A stretch of 64,000 nt of DNA from Thalassobaculum_A sp040219615 (GTDB lineage Bacteria; Pseudomonadota; Alphaproteobacteria; Thalassobaculales; Thalassobaculaceae), in contig NZ_JAVJSE010000010.1 in NCBI RefSeq assembly GCF_040219615.1, positions 372,001 through 436,000 on the forward strand. Reading direction: 5' to 3'. Positions 32,371 to 41,681 of this stretch are shown here, piece after piece. How positions within the stretch are numbered: the stretch's first letter is position 1; every line of letters starts with the position of its first letter. The notes below the pieces were generated by a model. It saw only the letters and a program-made list of their open reading frames with translations. It did no database searches and was not told where the DNA came from. The translations under genes were made by a program, and so were the position numbers.

Positions 32371-33300
32371 TCACCCCGCCGCGTCGTACAGCGGGCCGCT
32401 GACCAGGTGCACCGCTTCCGCCGACGCGTCGATCAGGCCGGACGGCGCCGGGGCGGCGATCGTCTCGACGATCGTCTCGGCCAGGCGACCGGTTGCCGCG
32501 GCCGCCACGCCGGCCTGCCGCAGCGTCCCGGCGACCGCCTCGCCGCTCGGGTCCCGGTAGCCCGTCAGCCGCACCAGCGCATCGCGATCCATCTCCGGCA
32601 CCCGGACGCAGTGCACCCGCCCGGCGATCGGCCGCGGGTCCGCGTCGTGATAGGCGAGGCCGCTCATCACACCGGTCAGCATCAGCGCCGGGGCGACCGG
32701 CGGACGGAACGACATGAAGATGAACATCTCGTCGGCGGCGTGCCGCAGCATCGCGCCGAGGCTACGGCCCATCCGCCGCAGCGGGCCCTCCAGCAGCAGT
32801 TCCCCGCCGGGCAGACGTTCCGCGTAGACCGCCAGCAGCTCGCCGTCGGGGCGGGACTGGAGAGTCAGCCCGCCGACGATCATCCGGCCGGCGTGCAGCG
32901 ACGACCATGCCATGGAGAAGACCAGGTACTGGCCGGCGAGATAGCCGGGCAGGGCAGCCGCCGGCGGAGCCGGAACCGGCACCGCCCCGCCCCCCGGCAG
33001 CCGCGGCGGTGCTACGGCGGGCGCCGGGCCGTGCCGGGCCTCGACCAGCCGCCGGAACTCCTCGAATGAGCAGGTCCGGACCGTCTCGCCGGTCACCGGC
33101 AGTTCCAGCACCCGGGCCAGATCCTCGAAGACCGACGGATCCCGCGGGGCGGCCCGGTCCTGCACCCACTTGTAGGCCCGTTCCGGCTCGTATCCGGTCT
33201 GCGGGTTCACCTGCTTGAACCGCGCATGCAGCGCCTTCTGGGTCACGCAGCCGGTGACCAGCTGGGTGAGGCGGAGTTTAAGGGCCAGATCCCGGGTCAT
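32371..33300 (-). CDS. Uncharacterised HTH-like protein, paralogue 2
   Basis: 309 residues, the same architecture as the protein at 9865-10824. The HTH-like part is 'GCVTQKALHARFKQVNPQT' (near 18), then YKWVQDRAAPRDPSVFEDLARVLEL (in two blocks). A Pro-rich linker (about 95-118) leads to a beta-rich domain (about 120-225) beginning GQYLVFSMAWSSLHAGRM, which aligns with GSFMALSLSWSPTQRGRL in paralogue 1. No signal peptide or membrane helix. It is divergent from the large DUF4347/RTX gene across 357 bp, so control of that gene is the natural hypothesis. The start at 33300 has only a weak GGGAAG site. Confidence 0.8.
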   Translation of the reverse strand: MTRDLALKLRLTQLVTGCVTQKALHARFKQVNPQTGYEPERAYKWVQDRAAPRDPSVFEDLARVLELPVTGETVRTCSFEEFRRLVEARHGPAPAVAPPRLPGGGAVPVPAPPAAALPGYLAGQYLVFSMAWSSLHAGRMIVGGLTLQSRPDGELLAVYAERLPGGELLLEGPLRRMGRSLGAMLRHAADEMFIFMSFRPPVAPALMLTGVMSGLAYHDADPRPIAGRVHCVRVPEMDRDALVRLTGYRDPSGEAVAGTLRQAGVAAAATGRLAETIVETIAAPAPSGLIDASAEAVHLVSGPLYDAAG

Positions 33301-33657
33301 CGGCGATCGTCTTCCCGCTTCGGTTCGGAATTTCCAATCGGAAAACCCGGAATTCGAGCATCCCCAGCCGGTCCGGATTTACAAGCTCCAAATGAACCGG
33401 CACCCCGCCGGGGACCGGCAGAATCCCGCGATACCGGCAGATCCGTGCCGGTCCGGCTGCACCCCCCGTCCGCACAGCCGGCCGCCCTGTACGGCGACAT
33501 CCGGAATCTTCGTCTTCTTTGGAAGCGGGATTTACGGCAACACCTCCCGCTCTGAAACTCGGGTGCCGCTCGGACGGCGAATTCGACAGGCTCAACCATC
33601 CATTTCGTTGCGGACAGATCGGGTTCGGCAATCAGGGCTTTCGACTTGGAAAGAGCG
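33301..33657. other. 357-bp divergent intergenic region
   Basis: No supported gene on either strand. It is less GC-rich than the flanking genes and contains several TCCGGA-type half sites (33371, 33499) and the stem-loop at 33524-33551. It should carry the promoters of both the HTH-like paralogue 2 and the DUF4347/RTX protein. No clear -35/-10 pair was found by eye. Confidence 0.6.
33524..33551. promoter_or_regulatory. Inverted repeat upstream of the RTX protein gene
   Basis: Perfect 7-bp arms AGCGGGA (33524-33530) and TCCCGCT (33545-33551) around a 14-base spacer, about 107 bp upstream of the adhesin start. The spacing suits either an operator read by a dimer or a 5' leader hairpin; no T-run follows, so it is not a normal terminator. 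Confidence 0.45.
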
Positions 33658-36600
33658 ATGCAACGCGTACACGACGTCAGGCCCGCCACCGAACTGCTGG
33701 TCATCGGTTCCGACGTGCCCGAGGTTGCGGCCCTGGCGGCTTCCGCCGGCCGGCCGTGCCACGTCGTGCACCTCCCGCCGGCCGCCGACGGGCTGGCCGC
33801 CCTCGCCGCGGCGATCTCGGTCTTCAGCCCTGTCGCCGCCGTGCATCTGGTCGGGCACGGCGCCCCCGGCCGGATGAAACTCGGCGCCACCGACCTGACC
33901 CGCGAGGAGATCCGGCGGCGCCCCGGGCATATGGCGACACTGGCCGCGGCGCTCGCCGGCGCCCCGCTGCTTCTCTACGGCTGCGAGGTCGGGGCGGGCG
34001 AGGCGGGCAAGGCGTTTCTCGACACGCTCGCCTTCGCGCTGGACGCGCCGGTCCGGGCGTCGATCACCATGGTCGGTCACCCGGTCCTCGGCGGAAGCTG
34101 GAGCCTGGACGCGGGCCCCCGGGTCGGCGAGCCGCTGTTCGATGCCGGACGCGCCGCCGGATGGCGGCACCTGCTGGCCGTCGACGTCACGACCACGGCC
34201 GGCGACGCGAGCGCGGGGTCGTTCCAGGCGGCGGCGGCGTCGGGCCAACAGATCGTCAACTTCAGCAACCTCGGCGCGGGCGCCACGATCACCCTGACCG
34301 GCTCGCCGACCTTCACGCTCGGCTTCGCCGCGAGCTTGAACTTCACGGGGACCACGACCTCCCTCACGATCGGCGGATCCGACGTCGTCGCCGACTCGCA
34401 CATCTATGTCAGCGTTGGCGCCGGCCAGAGCCTGACGCTCAACTCCGGGTTCACCTTCACCGGAGGCGCCAGGATCGTTGCGGCCCAGGGTGGCGGGACC
34501 GTCGCCTTCAACGGCTCGGTCAGCGGAACGAGCAAGCTCTGGGTCCTCGGCGGCTCGACCGCGGAGATCGGGACCACGACCTCGACGCCCTTGATCGATG
34601 TCGCGGGCAACTCGGGCGTCCGGTTCACCACGGACGCCACCTATACCTCCGCGCTCGAGATCGAAGACACCGCCACGATCGATACCGGCAGCCACGCCGT
34701 CACCCTGTCCGGTGCCGTGACCCAGGGCGGTGCGACGAACGTCCTGGCGAAGACCGGCACCGGCACGCTGACCCTGTCCGGGACCAACAGTGCCTCGGGC
34801 ACCATGACGATCAGCCAGGGCACGCTCTCGGTCGCGGCCGACGCCAACCTCAGCGCCGGGGCGATCACGCTGAACGGCGGCACCCTGGCGGTGACCGGCG
34901 CCACCACCGTCGACAACGCGATCTCGCTCGGGGCGTCGAACGGCACCGTCAGCAACAGCGCCGACGCCACCTTCAGCGGCGCCATCACCGGCACCGGGAC
35001 CCTGAGCAAATCGGGGACCGGCATCCTGACGCTGTCCGGCACCAACGCCTATACCGGGTCCACCACGGTCTCCGCCGGCACCCTGCGGCTGTCCGGCGGC
35101 AGCGCCATCGCCGACGGCGGCAGCGTCTCGGTCGCCGGCGGCGCCACCCTCGACCTGAACGGCACCAGCGAGACCATCGGCGGCCTCTCCGGGGCCGGCA
35201 ACGTCACCCTCGGCGCCGGCACCCTGAGCGTCGCGCAGGGCACCGACGCGACCTTCTCCGGCGTCCTGTCGGGGACCGGTGGCCTGACCAAGACCGGGGC
35301 CGCCGTCCTCACCCTGTCCGGCAGCAACACCCTGACCGGCACCGTCAGCGTCGGCGCCGGCACGATCCGGCTGTCCGGCGGCAGCGCCATCGCCGACGGC
35401 GCGACCGTGAACGTCGGGGCCGGCGCCACGCTCGATCTCAACGGCACCGACGAGACGATCGGGGCCCTCAGCGGCTCCGGCACCGTCACCACCGGCGCCG
35501 GCTCGCTCACGCTTTCCGACCCGACCGCCAGCACCTTCTCCGGCAACCTCTCGGGCACCGGCACCTTCTCGGTCGCCTCCGGCGCGACCCTCCAGGGCAC
35601 CGGCACCTACGCCATGCCGGTCCAGGTGATGTCGGGCGGCACCATCGCCCCCGGCAACAGCCCCGGCACGCTGTCGACCGGCAACCTGACGCTGGCCTCC
35701 GGCTCGACCGCCACCATGGAGATCGACGGCACGGTGGCCGGCACCGGCTACGACCAGATCGCCGTCACCGGCACCGTCACCATCAACTCGGCCACCCTGA
35801 ACACCGTGTTCGGCTACAGCTCGGCGACCGGCGACAGCTACGTGCTGATCAGCAACGACGGCGCCGACGCCGTCACCGGCAGCTTCTCCGGCCTCGCCGA
35901 GGGCGCCGGCTTCAGTTCGGGTGGCCGGACCTACCGCATCAGCTACGCCGGCAACGACGGAAACGACGTCGTCCTGACCGACGCCGGCGCCGCCTCGAGC
36001 GGCGGCGACGGGGGCGGCGGCAGCGGCGGTTCCACCGGTGCCCTGCACCTGGTCGGCGGCACCGGTGACGAGACCTTCCTCGGCAGCGACGGCGCCGACA
36101 CCGTCTCGGCGATGGCCGGCACCGACCAGGTCTATGCCGGCGCCGGGGCCGACCTGGCCTACGGCAACCAGGGCTCGGACAGCCTGTGGGGCAACGCCGA
36201 CGCCGACATCCTGTTCGGCGGCCAGGACGCCGACCTGCTCTACGGCAACCAGGGTTCCGACGTCCTGTACGGCAACCTCGCCGCCGACACCCTGTATGGC
36301 GGCCAGGACGCGGACACCCTCTACGGCGGCCAGGGCGACGACGCCCTGCACGGCAACCTCGGCGACGATCGGCTGTACGGCAACCTCGGCGACGACACCC
36401 TGTCCGGCGGCGCCGGCGACGACCTGCTGTCCGGCGGCCTCGGCGCCGACCGCTACGCCGTCGGCAGCGGCGACGGCGCCGACAGCGTCGCCGGCTTCTC
36501 GACCGCCGAGGGCGACGAGATCGCGGTGGCAGCCGACGTCAACGGCACCGGCATCGCGACCGCATCCGACCTGCTGTCCCGCCTGACCGACGACAGGGAC

Positions 36601-36696
36601 GGCAACGCCGTCCTCGACCTCGGCGCCGGCAACACCCTCACGCTGATGGGCGTGCGGTCGGCCGAGCTGGCCGCGGCCGACTTCCTTATCGTGTGA
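33658..36696 (+). CDS. DUF4347 / beta-strand-repeat / RTX secreted protein
   Basis: 1012 residues. A DUF4347 domain spans about 10-165 ('AAVHLVGHGAPGRMKLG', 'LLLYGCEVGAGEAG' and 'MVGHPVLGGSWSL'). It is followed by a Thr/Ser/Gly-rich region with three autotransporter-associated strand repeats of the form L.KTGTGTLTLSGTN...G near 350, 440 and 540. About 130 residues of RTX-like nonapeptides follow, near 805-930. Many of these read YGNQGSD, GGQDAD or GNLGDD instead of GGxGxD. The C-terminus ends AADFLIV, a type I secretion-like tail. There is no Sec signal and no beta-barrel, so type I secretion is inferred; no such exporter is in the window. GGAAAG precedes the ATG. Confidence 0.88.
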   Translation: MQRVHDVRPATELLVIGSDVPEVAALAASAGRPCHVVHLPPAADGLAALAAAISVFSPVAAVHLVGHGAPGRMKLGATDLTREEIRRRPGHMATLAAALAGAPLLLYGCEVGAGEAGKAFLDTLAFALDAPVRASITMVGHPVLGGSWSLDAGPRVGEPLFDAGRAAGWRHLLAVDVTTTAGDASAGSFQAAAASGQQIVNFSNLGAGATITLTGSPTFTLGFAASLNFTGTTTSLTIGGSDVVADSHIYVSVGAGQSLTLNSGFTFTGGARIVAAQGGGTVAFNGSVSGTSKLWVLGGSTAEIGTTTSTPLIDVAGNSGVRFTTDATYTSALEIEDTATIDTGSHAVTLSGAVTQGGATNVLAKTGTGTLTLSGTNSASGTMTISQGTLSVAADANLSAGAITLNGGTLAVTGATTVDNAISLGASNGTVSNSADATFSGAITGTGTLSKSGTGILTLSGTNAYTGSTTVSAGTLRLSGGSAIADGGSVSVAGGATLDLNGTSETIGGLSGAGNVTLGAGTLSVAQGTDATFSGVLSGTGGLTKTGAAVLTLSGSNTLTGTVSVGAGTIRLSGGSAIADGATVNVGAGATLDLNGTDETIGALSGSGTVTTGAGSLTLSDPTASTFSGNLSGTGTFSVASGATLQGTGTYAMPVQVMSGGTIAPGNSPGTLSTGNLTLASGSTATMEIDGTVAGTGYDQIAVTGTVTINSATLNTVFGYSSATGDSYVLISNDGADAVTGSFSGLAEGAGFSSGGRTYRISYAGNDGNDVVLTDAGAASSGGDGGGGSGGSTGALHLVGGTGDETFLGSDGADTVSAMAGTDQVYAGAGADLAYGNQGSDSLWGNADADILFGGQDADLLYGNQGSDVLYGNLAADTLYGGQDADTLYGGQGDDALHGNLGDDRLYGNLGDDTLSGGAGDDLLSGGLGADRYAVGSGDGADSVAGFSTAEGDEIAVAADVNGTGIATASDLLSRLTDDRDGNAVLDLGAGNTLTLMGVRSAELAAADFLIV
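35086..35400. repeat. Direct repeats inside the RTX protein gene
   Basis: A 33-bp identical segment beginning CGGCTGTCCGGCGGCAGCGC occurs at 35086-35118 and again at 35368-35400, 282 bp (94 codons) apart. The flanking ~90 bp are also similar. It encodes the RLSGGSAIADG part of two consecutive beta-strand repeats, so the protein region grew by in-frame duplication. Confidence 0.85.
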
Positions 36697-36726
36697 GCGC
36701 GCCCGATCCGGGACCCATGCGGGGCA

Positions 36727-36965
36727 CTACGGTGTTCACACATCGCGAGAACGTCGGCTGCTCGAGGTATTTGGCAGTGCCCGTCACGCCGTGGATCCCG
36801 GAGCCGTCCCGGATCAAGTCCGGGACCCTCCGGGATGACGAAGTGAAGGTTGGATCCGGGAGGGAAAGCCGGCCAAGTCCTACCCACCTTCGTCATTCCG
36901 GAGGGGACGCGCGAGCGTCCGGCTCCGGAACCCACCCGCCGCCGAGAAATGTGTGAATACCGTAG
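36727..36965. mobile_element. MITE-like unit with 17-bp terminal inverted repeats
   Basis: The ends are CTACGGTGTTCACACAT (36727-36743) and ATGTGTGAATACCGTAG (36949-36965), which pair at 16 of 17 positions. The 239-bp unit encodes nothing. Its right part is one copy of a 183-bp sequence repeated in tandem downstream. No target-site duplication was seen, so transposition is only suggested by the terminal symmetry. Confidence 0.55.
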
Positions 36966-37104
36966 GTCACGCCGTGGATCCCGGAGCCGTCCCGGATCAA
37001 GTCCGGGACTCTCCGGGATGACGAAGTGAGGGTTGGATCCGGGAGGGAAGCCGGCCGAATCCCGCCCATTTTCGTCATTCCGGAGGGGACGCGCGAGCGG
37101 CCGG
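36783..37104. repeat. 183-bp tandem repeat between RTX gene and gltB
   Basis: Copy 1 starts at 36783 and copy 2 at 36966, both with GTCACGCCGTGGATCCCGG; copy 2 is cut short by the end of gltB at 37106. Over about 135 bp the copies differ at roughly ten positions. Each contains an inverted pair related to repeat family A: a CCGGGATGACGAAG half and a TTCGTCATTCCGG half. The 409-bp interval holds no supported gene. Confidence 0.85.
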
Positions 37105-37105
37105 T

Positions 37106-40100
37106 CTACGCCCGGACCTCGCGGACGCCCTGGGTCAGCGGCTGCGGCAGCCGGTGGATCATCTCCTTCGGGACGATCTGCCAGAACTTGCCGACCTCGC
37201 GCTGCCAGTCCATCAGCAAGCGCTCGGCGTAGCGCGACTGGGTTTCGCGGACATGCTCGGCGACCAGTCGGCGCAGGGCGTCGTCCCAGTACTCGGTCTC
37301 GACCCGCTGGTAGACCACGGTCTCCTGGTTGACCCGGTGCCCGAAGGTGCCGTCGGCGTCGTACACGAAGGCCATGCCGCCGGTCATGCCGGCCCCGAAG
37401 TTGTCGCCGACCGGGCCCAGGATCACCGCGGTGCCGCCGGTCATGTACTCGCAGCCGTTCGAGCCGCAGCCCTCGACCACCGCCTCGGCGCCGCAGTTGC
37501 GGACCGCGAACCGCTCGCCGGCCTGGCCGGCGGCGAACAGCTTGCCGGCGGTCGCCCCGTACAGCACGGTGTTGCCGATGATGGTGTTGTCCTGGCTGGC
37601 GAAGGCCGCCGCCGTCATCGGCCGCACCGCGATGGTGCCGCCCGACAGCCCCTTGCCGACATAGTCGTTGGCGTCGCCGAACACCTCGATCTTCAGCCCC
37701 TGCACCGCGAAGGCGCCGAGGCTCTGCCCGGCCGAGCCGCGCAGGCGGACGGTGATGTGGCCCGGCTGCAGGCCGGTCATGCCGTATTTGCGCACCAGCT
37801 TGGAGCTGAGCTTGGTGCCGATCGCCCGCTGGGTGTTGGCGATGTTGTAGGTGAACTGCATCTTCTCGCCGAGCTCGAACACCGGCTTGGCGTCCTTGAT
37901 GATCTGGGCGTCCAGGGTCTCCGGCACCTCGTTGCGGCCCTCGACCGTGTTGTAGGGCGGGAAGCCGCCGGAATCGGCGCGCACCAGGATCGGGTTCAGG
38001 TCGAGGTCGTCGAGCGACGGGTCGCCGCGGCTGACCTGGGCCAGCAGGTCGGTGCGGCCGATCACGTCCCTGAGCGACTTGACGCCGAGCTCGGCCAGGA
38101 TCTCGCGGACCTCCTCGGCGACGAAGGAGAACAGATTCACCACCCGCTCCGGCGTGCCCTCGAACTTGGCGCGCAGCGACTCGTCCTGGGTGCACACGCC
38201 GACCGGGCAGGTATTGGAGTGGCACTGCCGGACCATGATGCAGCCCATCGCCACCAGCGAGGCGGTGCCGAGGCCGTATTCCTCGGCCCCCAGCATGGCG
38301 GCGATCACCACGTCGCGGCCGGTCTTCATGCCGCCGTCGGTGCGCAGGGTCACGCTGTGCCTGAGCCGGTTCAGGGTCAGCACCTGGTGGACCTCGGACA
38401 GCCCCATCTCCCAGGGGATGCCGGCATACTTGATCGAGGTCTGCGGGCTGGCCCCGGTGCCACCACCATGGCCGGAGATCAGGATTGTGTCGGCCTTGGC
38501 CTTGGCGACCCCGGCGGCGATCGTGCCGATGCCGGTGGACGCCACCAGCTTCACGCAGACCCGGGCCTCCGGGTTGATCTGCTTGAGGTCGTAGATCAGC
38601 TGGGCGAGGTCCTCGATCGAGTAGATGTCGTGGTGCGGCGGCGGCGAGATCAGGGTGACGCCGGGGGTGGCGTGGCGCAGCCGGGCGATCAGGCCGTTGA
38701 CCTTGATGCCGGGCAGCTGGCCACCCTCGCCGGGCTTCGCGCCCTGGGCGATCTTGATCTCGATCTCGCGGCAGTTGTTCAGGTATTCGGCGGTGACGCC
38801 GAACCGGCCGGACGCGACCTGCTTGATCGCCGAGCTGGCGTTGTCGCCGTTCGGGCGCGGCCGGAACCGCGCCGGGTCCTCGCCGCCCTCGCCGGAGTCC
38901 GACTTGGCGCCGATCCGGTTCATGGCGATCGACAGGGTCTCGTGCGCCTCCGGGCTGAGCGCGCCGAGCGAGATCCCGGGGGCGATCAGCCGGCGCCGGA
39001 TGTCGGTGATCGACTCGACCTCCTCGAGCTGCACCGCCCCGGCCTTGGCCTTGAAGCGCAGCAGGTCGCGCAGGTTCACCGGCGGCTGTGCGTACACCGC
39101 CTCGGCGTAGCGCTTGTAGAGGTGGTAGCTGTCGCTCTCCACCGCGCGCTGCAGGGCGTGGATCATCGGGCCGTCGAAGGCGTGGCGCTCGCCGTTGCGG
39201 CGATAACGGTACAGCCCGCCGACCGGCAGCGGCACCGCCGCCTCGTCGTAGGCCTTGGCGTGCATGCGCAGGACCTTGGTCTGGATGCCGGACAGGCCGA
39301 GGCCGGAGATCCGCGAGTTCATGCCCGGGAAGAACCGGGCGACCAGGGCGCGACTCAGCCCGACCGCCTCGAAGTTGTAGCCGCCGCGATAGGAGGACAG
39401 CACCGAGATGCCCATCTTGGACATGATCTTCAGCAGGCCGTCCTGGATCGCCTTCTTGTACTTGCCGAGCGACTCCTCGAGGCTGTCGTCGCCGAACAGG
39501 CCGCGCTCGCGGCGGTCGGCGATCGCCTCCTGGGCCAGATAGGCGTTGACGGTGGTCGCGCCGACCCCGATCAGCACCGCGAAGTAGTGCACGTCCAGGC
39601 ACTCGCCGCAGCGCACGTTGACCGAGGTGAAGGTCCGCAGCTGCTGGCGCACCAGGTGGCTGTGCACCGCCCCGGTGGCCAGGATCATCGGCAGCCCGGC
39701 CCGGTCGGCCGCGGTCGCCATGTCCGACAGGATGACGTGGGTGCAGCCGCCGCGGACCGCGTCCTCGGCCTCGCGCTGGACCCGCTCGATCGCCTCCTCG
39801 AGGGCCACCGGCCCGCCGTCGGCCGGAAAGGTGCAGTCGATCTCCGCCGCCGTGTCGGCCATGTAGTCGCGCATGGCGTGGAACTCGGCGTTGGTCAGTA
39901 CCGGGCTCTCGAGCAGTAGGTGGTCGCACTGCTCGGAATCCTCGTCGAGGATGTTGCCGAGGTTGCCGAGCCGGGTCCGCAGGGTCATCACCCGGCGCTC
40001 GCGCAGGCTGTCGATCGGCGGGTTGGTGACCTGGCTGAAGTTCTGCCGGAAGAAGTGGTGCAGGCCGCGGTACTTGTCCGACAGCACAGCGATCGGCGTG

Positions 40101-41647
40101 TCGTCGCCCATCGAGCCGACCGATTCCTTCCCGGTCTCGGCCATCGGCTGCAGGATCAGTTCCATGTCCTCGAGCGTCCAGCCGGCGACCACCTGGCGGC
40201 GGCGCAACTCGTCGCGCGAGAACTGCGGCTTCTCCTCGTGCTCGGCCCGGATCAGGTCGTCGATGACCGTGCTTTCCTTGATCCACTCGCCGTAGGGCTT
40301 GCGGGCCGACAGCAGGTCCTTGAGCTCGCCGTCGTGGTACAGCCGGCCCTCGATCAGGTCGACGCCGATCATCTCGCCGGGGTCGAGCCGGCCCTTCTCG
40401 ACGACATTGGCCTCGTCGACCCGGACCATGCCGGTCTCGGAGCCGGCGATCAGCAGGCCGTCATGGGTCACGGTGTAGCGCATCGGCCGCAGGCCGTTGC
40501 GGTCCATGCCGCCCAGCACCCAGCGCCCGCCGTAGGCGGCGATCGCCGCCGGGCCGTCCCACGGCTCCATCACGGCGTTGGCGTAGGCGTACATGTCGCG
40601 CCAGGTCTGTGGGGTCAGGCCGTCCTCGGTCCAGGCCTCGGGGATGCACATGGTCTTGACCATGGGCAGCTCGCGGCCGGCCCGCACCATCAGCTCGAAC
40701 ACCGCGTCGAGGGCGGCGGAATCGGAGGAGCCGGACTGCACCACCGGCTTCAGATCCTCGATCTGCTCGCCGAAGGTCTCGTGCGCCATCCGGGTCTCGT
40801 GGCTGGCCATCCAGTTGACGTTGCCGCGGACCGTGTTGATCTCGCCGTTGTGCGCCAGCACCCGGAACGGCTGCGCCAGCCGCCAGGTCGGGAAGGTGTT
40901 GGTCGAGTAGCGCTGGTGGTAGATCGCGAAGTTCGAGACGAAGCGCTCGTCGGTCAGGTCGGGATAGAACGACGCCACCTGCTCGGCCAGGAACATGCCC
41001 TTGTAGATGATCGACCGGCACGACAGCGAGCACAGGTAGAAATCGGTGATGTGCTCGGCCAGCGCCGCCTTCTCGATGCGGCGGCGGATGATGAACAGGT
41101 CGCGTTCGAACTCGGCCTCGGACTTGCCGGCCGGGCTCGAGAACATGATCTGCTCGATCTCCGGGCGGGTGGCGTTGGCCTTCTCGCCGATCAGCTCGAT
41201 GTCGACCGGAACCTGCCGCCAGCCGTAGACGAAGCAGCCGAACTTCAGGATCTCCGACTCGACGATGATCCGGCAGCGCTCCTGGGCGGCCAGGTCGGTG
41301 CGCGGCAGGAACACCATGCCGACCGCCATGCGGCCGTCGTTCAGGGTGTGGCCGGTGTGCTCGATGTGCTCGCGGAAGAAGTCGACCGGGATCGCCAGGT
41401 GGATGCCGGCGCCGTCGCCGGTCTTGCCGTCGGCGTCGACCGCGCCGCGGTGCCAGACCGCCTGCAGCGCGGCGATCGCCGCGGTCACCACGTCGCGGCG
41501 TGGCGTGCCGTCGATCGAGGCCACGAAGCCGACCCCGCAGGCGTCGTGCTCCTGCGCCGGGTCGTAGGCGTGGCCGGCCTGCAGCCGGGCGGCGTTGTCG
41601 CGCCAGGCCTGGACGAACTGCTCGCCGGATTCGCGGATCTCGGTCAT
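37106..41647 (-). CDS. gltB: Glutamate synthase (NADPH) large subunit
   Basis: 1513 residues, normal for the bacterial alpha subunit. The N-terminal Ntn amidotransferase starts after a 36-residue propeptide with catalytic C37 (HDACGVGF). The central domain is followed by the FMN-binding synthase barrel ('LISGHGGGTGASPQTSIKYAG'), the 3Fe-4S cluster ligands in 'CHSNTCPVGVC', and the C-terminal beta-helix of GXGXG repeats ('CGSNGCEYMTGGTAVILG'). It makes two glutamates from glutamine and 2-oxoglutarate with GltD. AAGGAG precedes the start. gltD lies upstream on the same strand, 69 bp away. Confidence 0.98.
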   Translation of the reverse strand: MTEIRESGEQFVQAWRDNAARLQAGHAYDPAQEHDACGVGFVASIDGTPRRDVVTAAIAALQAVWHRGAVDADGKTGDGAGIHLAIPVDFFREHIEHTGHTLNDGRMAVGMVFLPRTDLAAQERCRIIVESEILKFGCFVYGWRQVPVDIELIGEKANATRPEIEQIMFSSPAGKSEAEFERDLFIIRRRIEKAALAEHITDFYLCSLSCRSIIYKGMFLAEQVASFYPDLTDERFVSNFAIYHQRYSTNTFPTWRLAQPFRVLAHNGEINTVRGNVNWMASHETRMAHETFGEQIEDLKPVVQSGSSDSAALDAVFELMVRAGRELPMVKTMCIPEAWTEDGLTPQTWRDMYAYANAVMEPWDGPAAIAAYGGRWVLGGMDRNGLRPMRYTVTHDGLLIAGSETGMVRVDEANVVEKGRLDPGEMIGVDLIEGRLYHDGELKDLLSARKPYGEWIKESTVIDDLIRAEHEEKPQFSRDELRRRQVVAGWTLEDMELILQPMAETGKESVGSMGDDTPIAVLSDKYRGLHHFFRQNFSQVTNPPIDSLRERRVMTLRTRLGNLGNILDEDSEQCDHLLLESPVLTNAEFHAMRDYMADTAAEIDCTFPADGGPVALEEAIERVQREAEDAVRGGCTHVILSDMATAADRAGLPMILATGAVHSHLVRQQLRTFTSVNVRCGECLDVHYFAVLIGVGATTVNAYLAQEAIADRRERGLFGDDSLEESLGKYKKAIQDGLLKIMSKMGISVLSSYRGGYNFEAVGLSRALVARFFPGMNSRISGLGLSGIQTKVLRMHAKAYDEAAVPLPVGGLYRYRRNGERHAFDGPMIHALQRAVESDSYHLYKRYAEAVYAQPPVNLRDLLRFKAKAGAVQLEEVESITDIRRRLIAPGISLGALSPEAHETLSIAMNRIGAKSDSGEGGEDPARFRPRPNGDNASSAIKQVASGRFGVTAEYLNNCREIEIKIAQGAKPGEGGQLPGIKVNGLIARLRHATPGVTLISPPPHHDIYSIEDLAQLIYDLKQINPEARVCVKLVASTGIGTIAAGVAKAKADTILISGHGGGTGASPQTSIKYAGIPWEMGLSEVHQVLTLNRLRHSVTLRTDGGMKTGRDVVIAAMLGAEEYGLGTASLVAMGCIMVRQCHSNTCPVGVCTQDESLRAKFEGTPERVVNLFSFVAEEVREILAELGVKSLRDVIGRTDLLAQVSRGDPSLDDLDLNPILVRADSGGFPPYNTVEGRNEVPETLDAQIIKDAKPVFELGEKMQFTYNIANTQRAIGTKLSSKLVRKYGMTGLQPGHITVRLRGSAGQSLGAFAVQGLKIEVFGDANDYVGKGLSGGTIAVRPMTAAAFASQDNTIIGNTVLYGATAGKLFAAGQAGERFAVRNCGAEAVVEGCGSNGCEYMTGGTAVILGPVGDNFGAGMTGGMAFVYDADGTFGHRVNQETVVYQRVETEYWDDALRRLVAEHVRETQSRYAERLLMDWQREVGKFWQIVPKEMIHRLPQPLTQGVREVRA

Positions 41648-41681
41648 GTCTCGGCTCCTTGTCGAGCGACTGGGTCGAGCT

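Noticed and set aside
34700..36440. Repeat array resembling a CRISPR or satellite
   Set aside because: All repeats are in frame with the DUF4347/RTX gene and encode beta-strand and nonapeptide motifs; there are no uniform spacers and no cas genes.
33658..36696. The DUF4347/RTX protein as the missing TpsA partner of the pore at 7757-9475
   Set aside because: It has no Sec signal or TPS domain, it ends in a type I secretion-like tail, and it lies 24 kb away.
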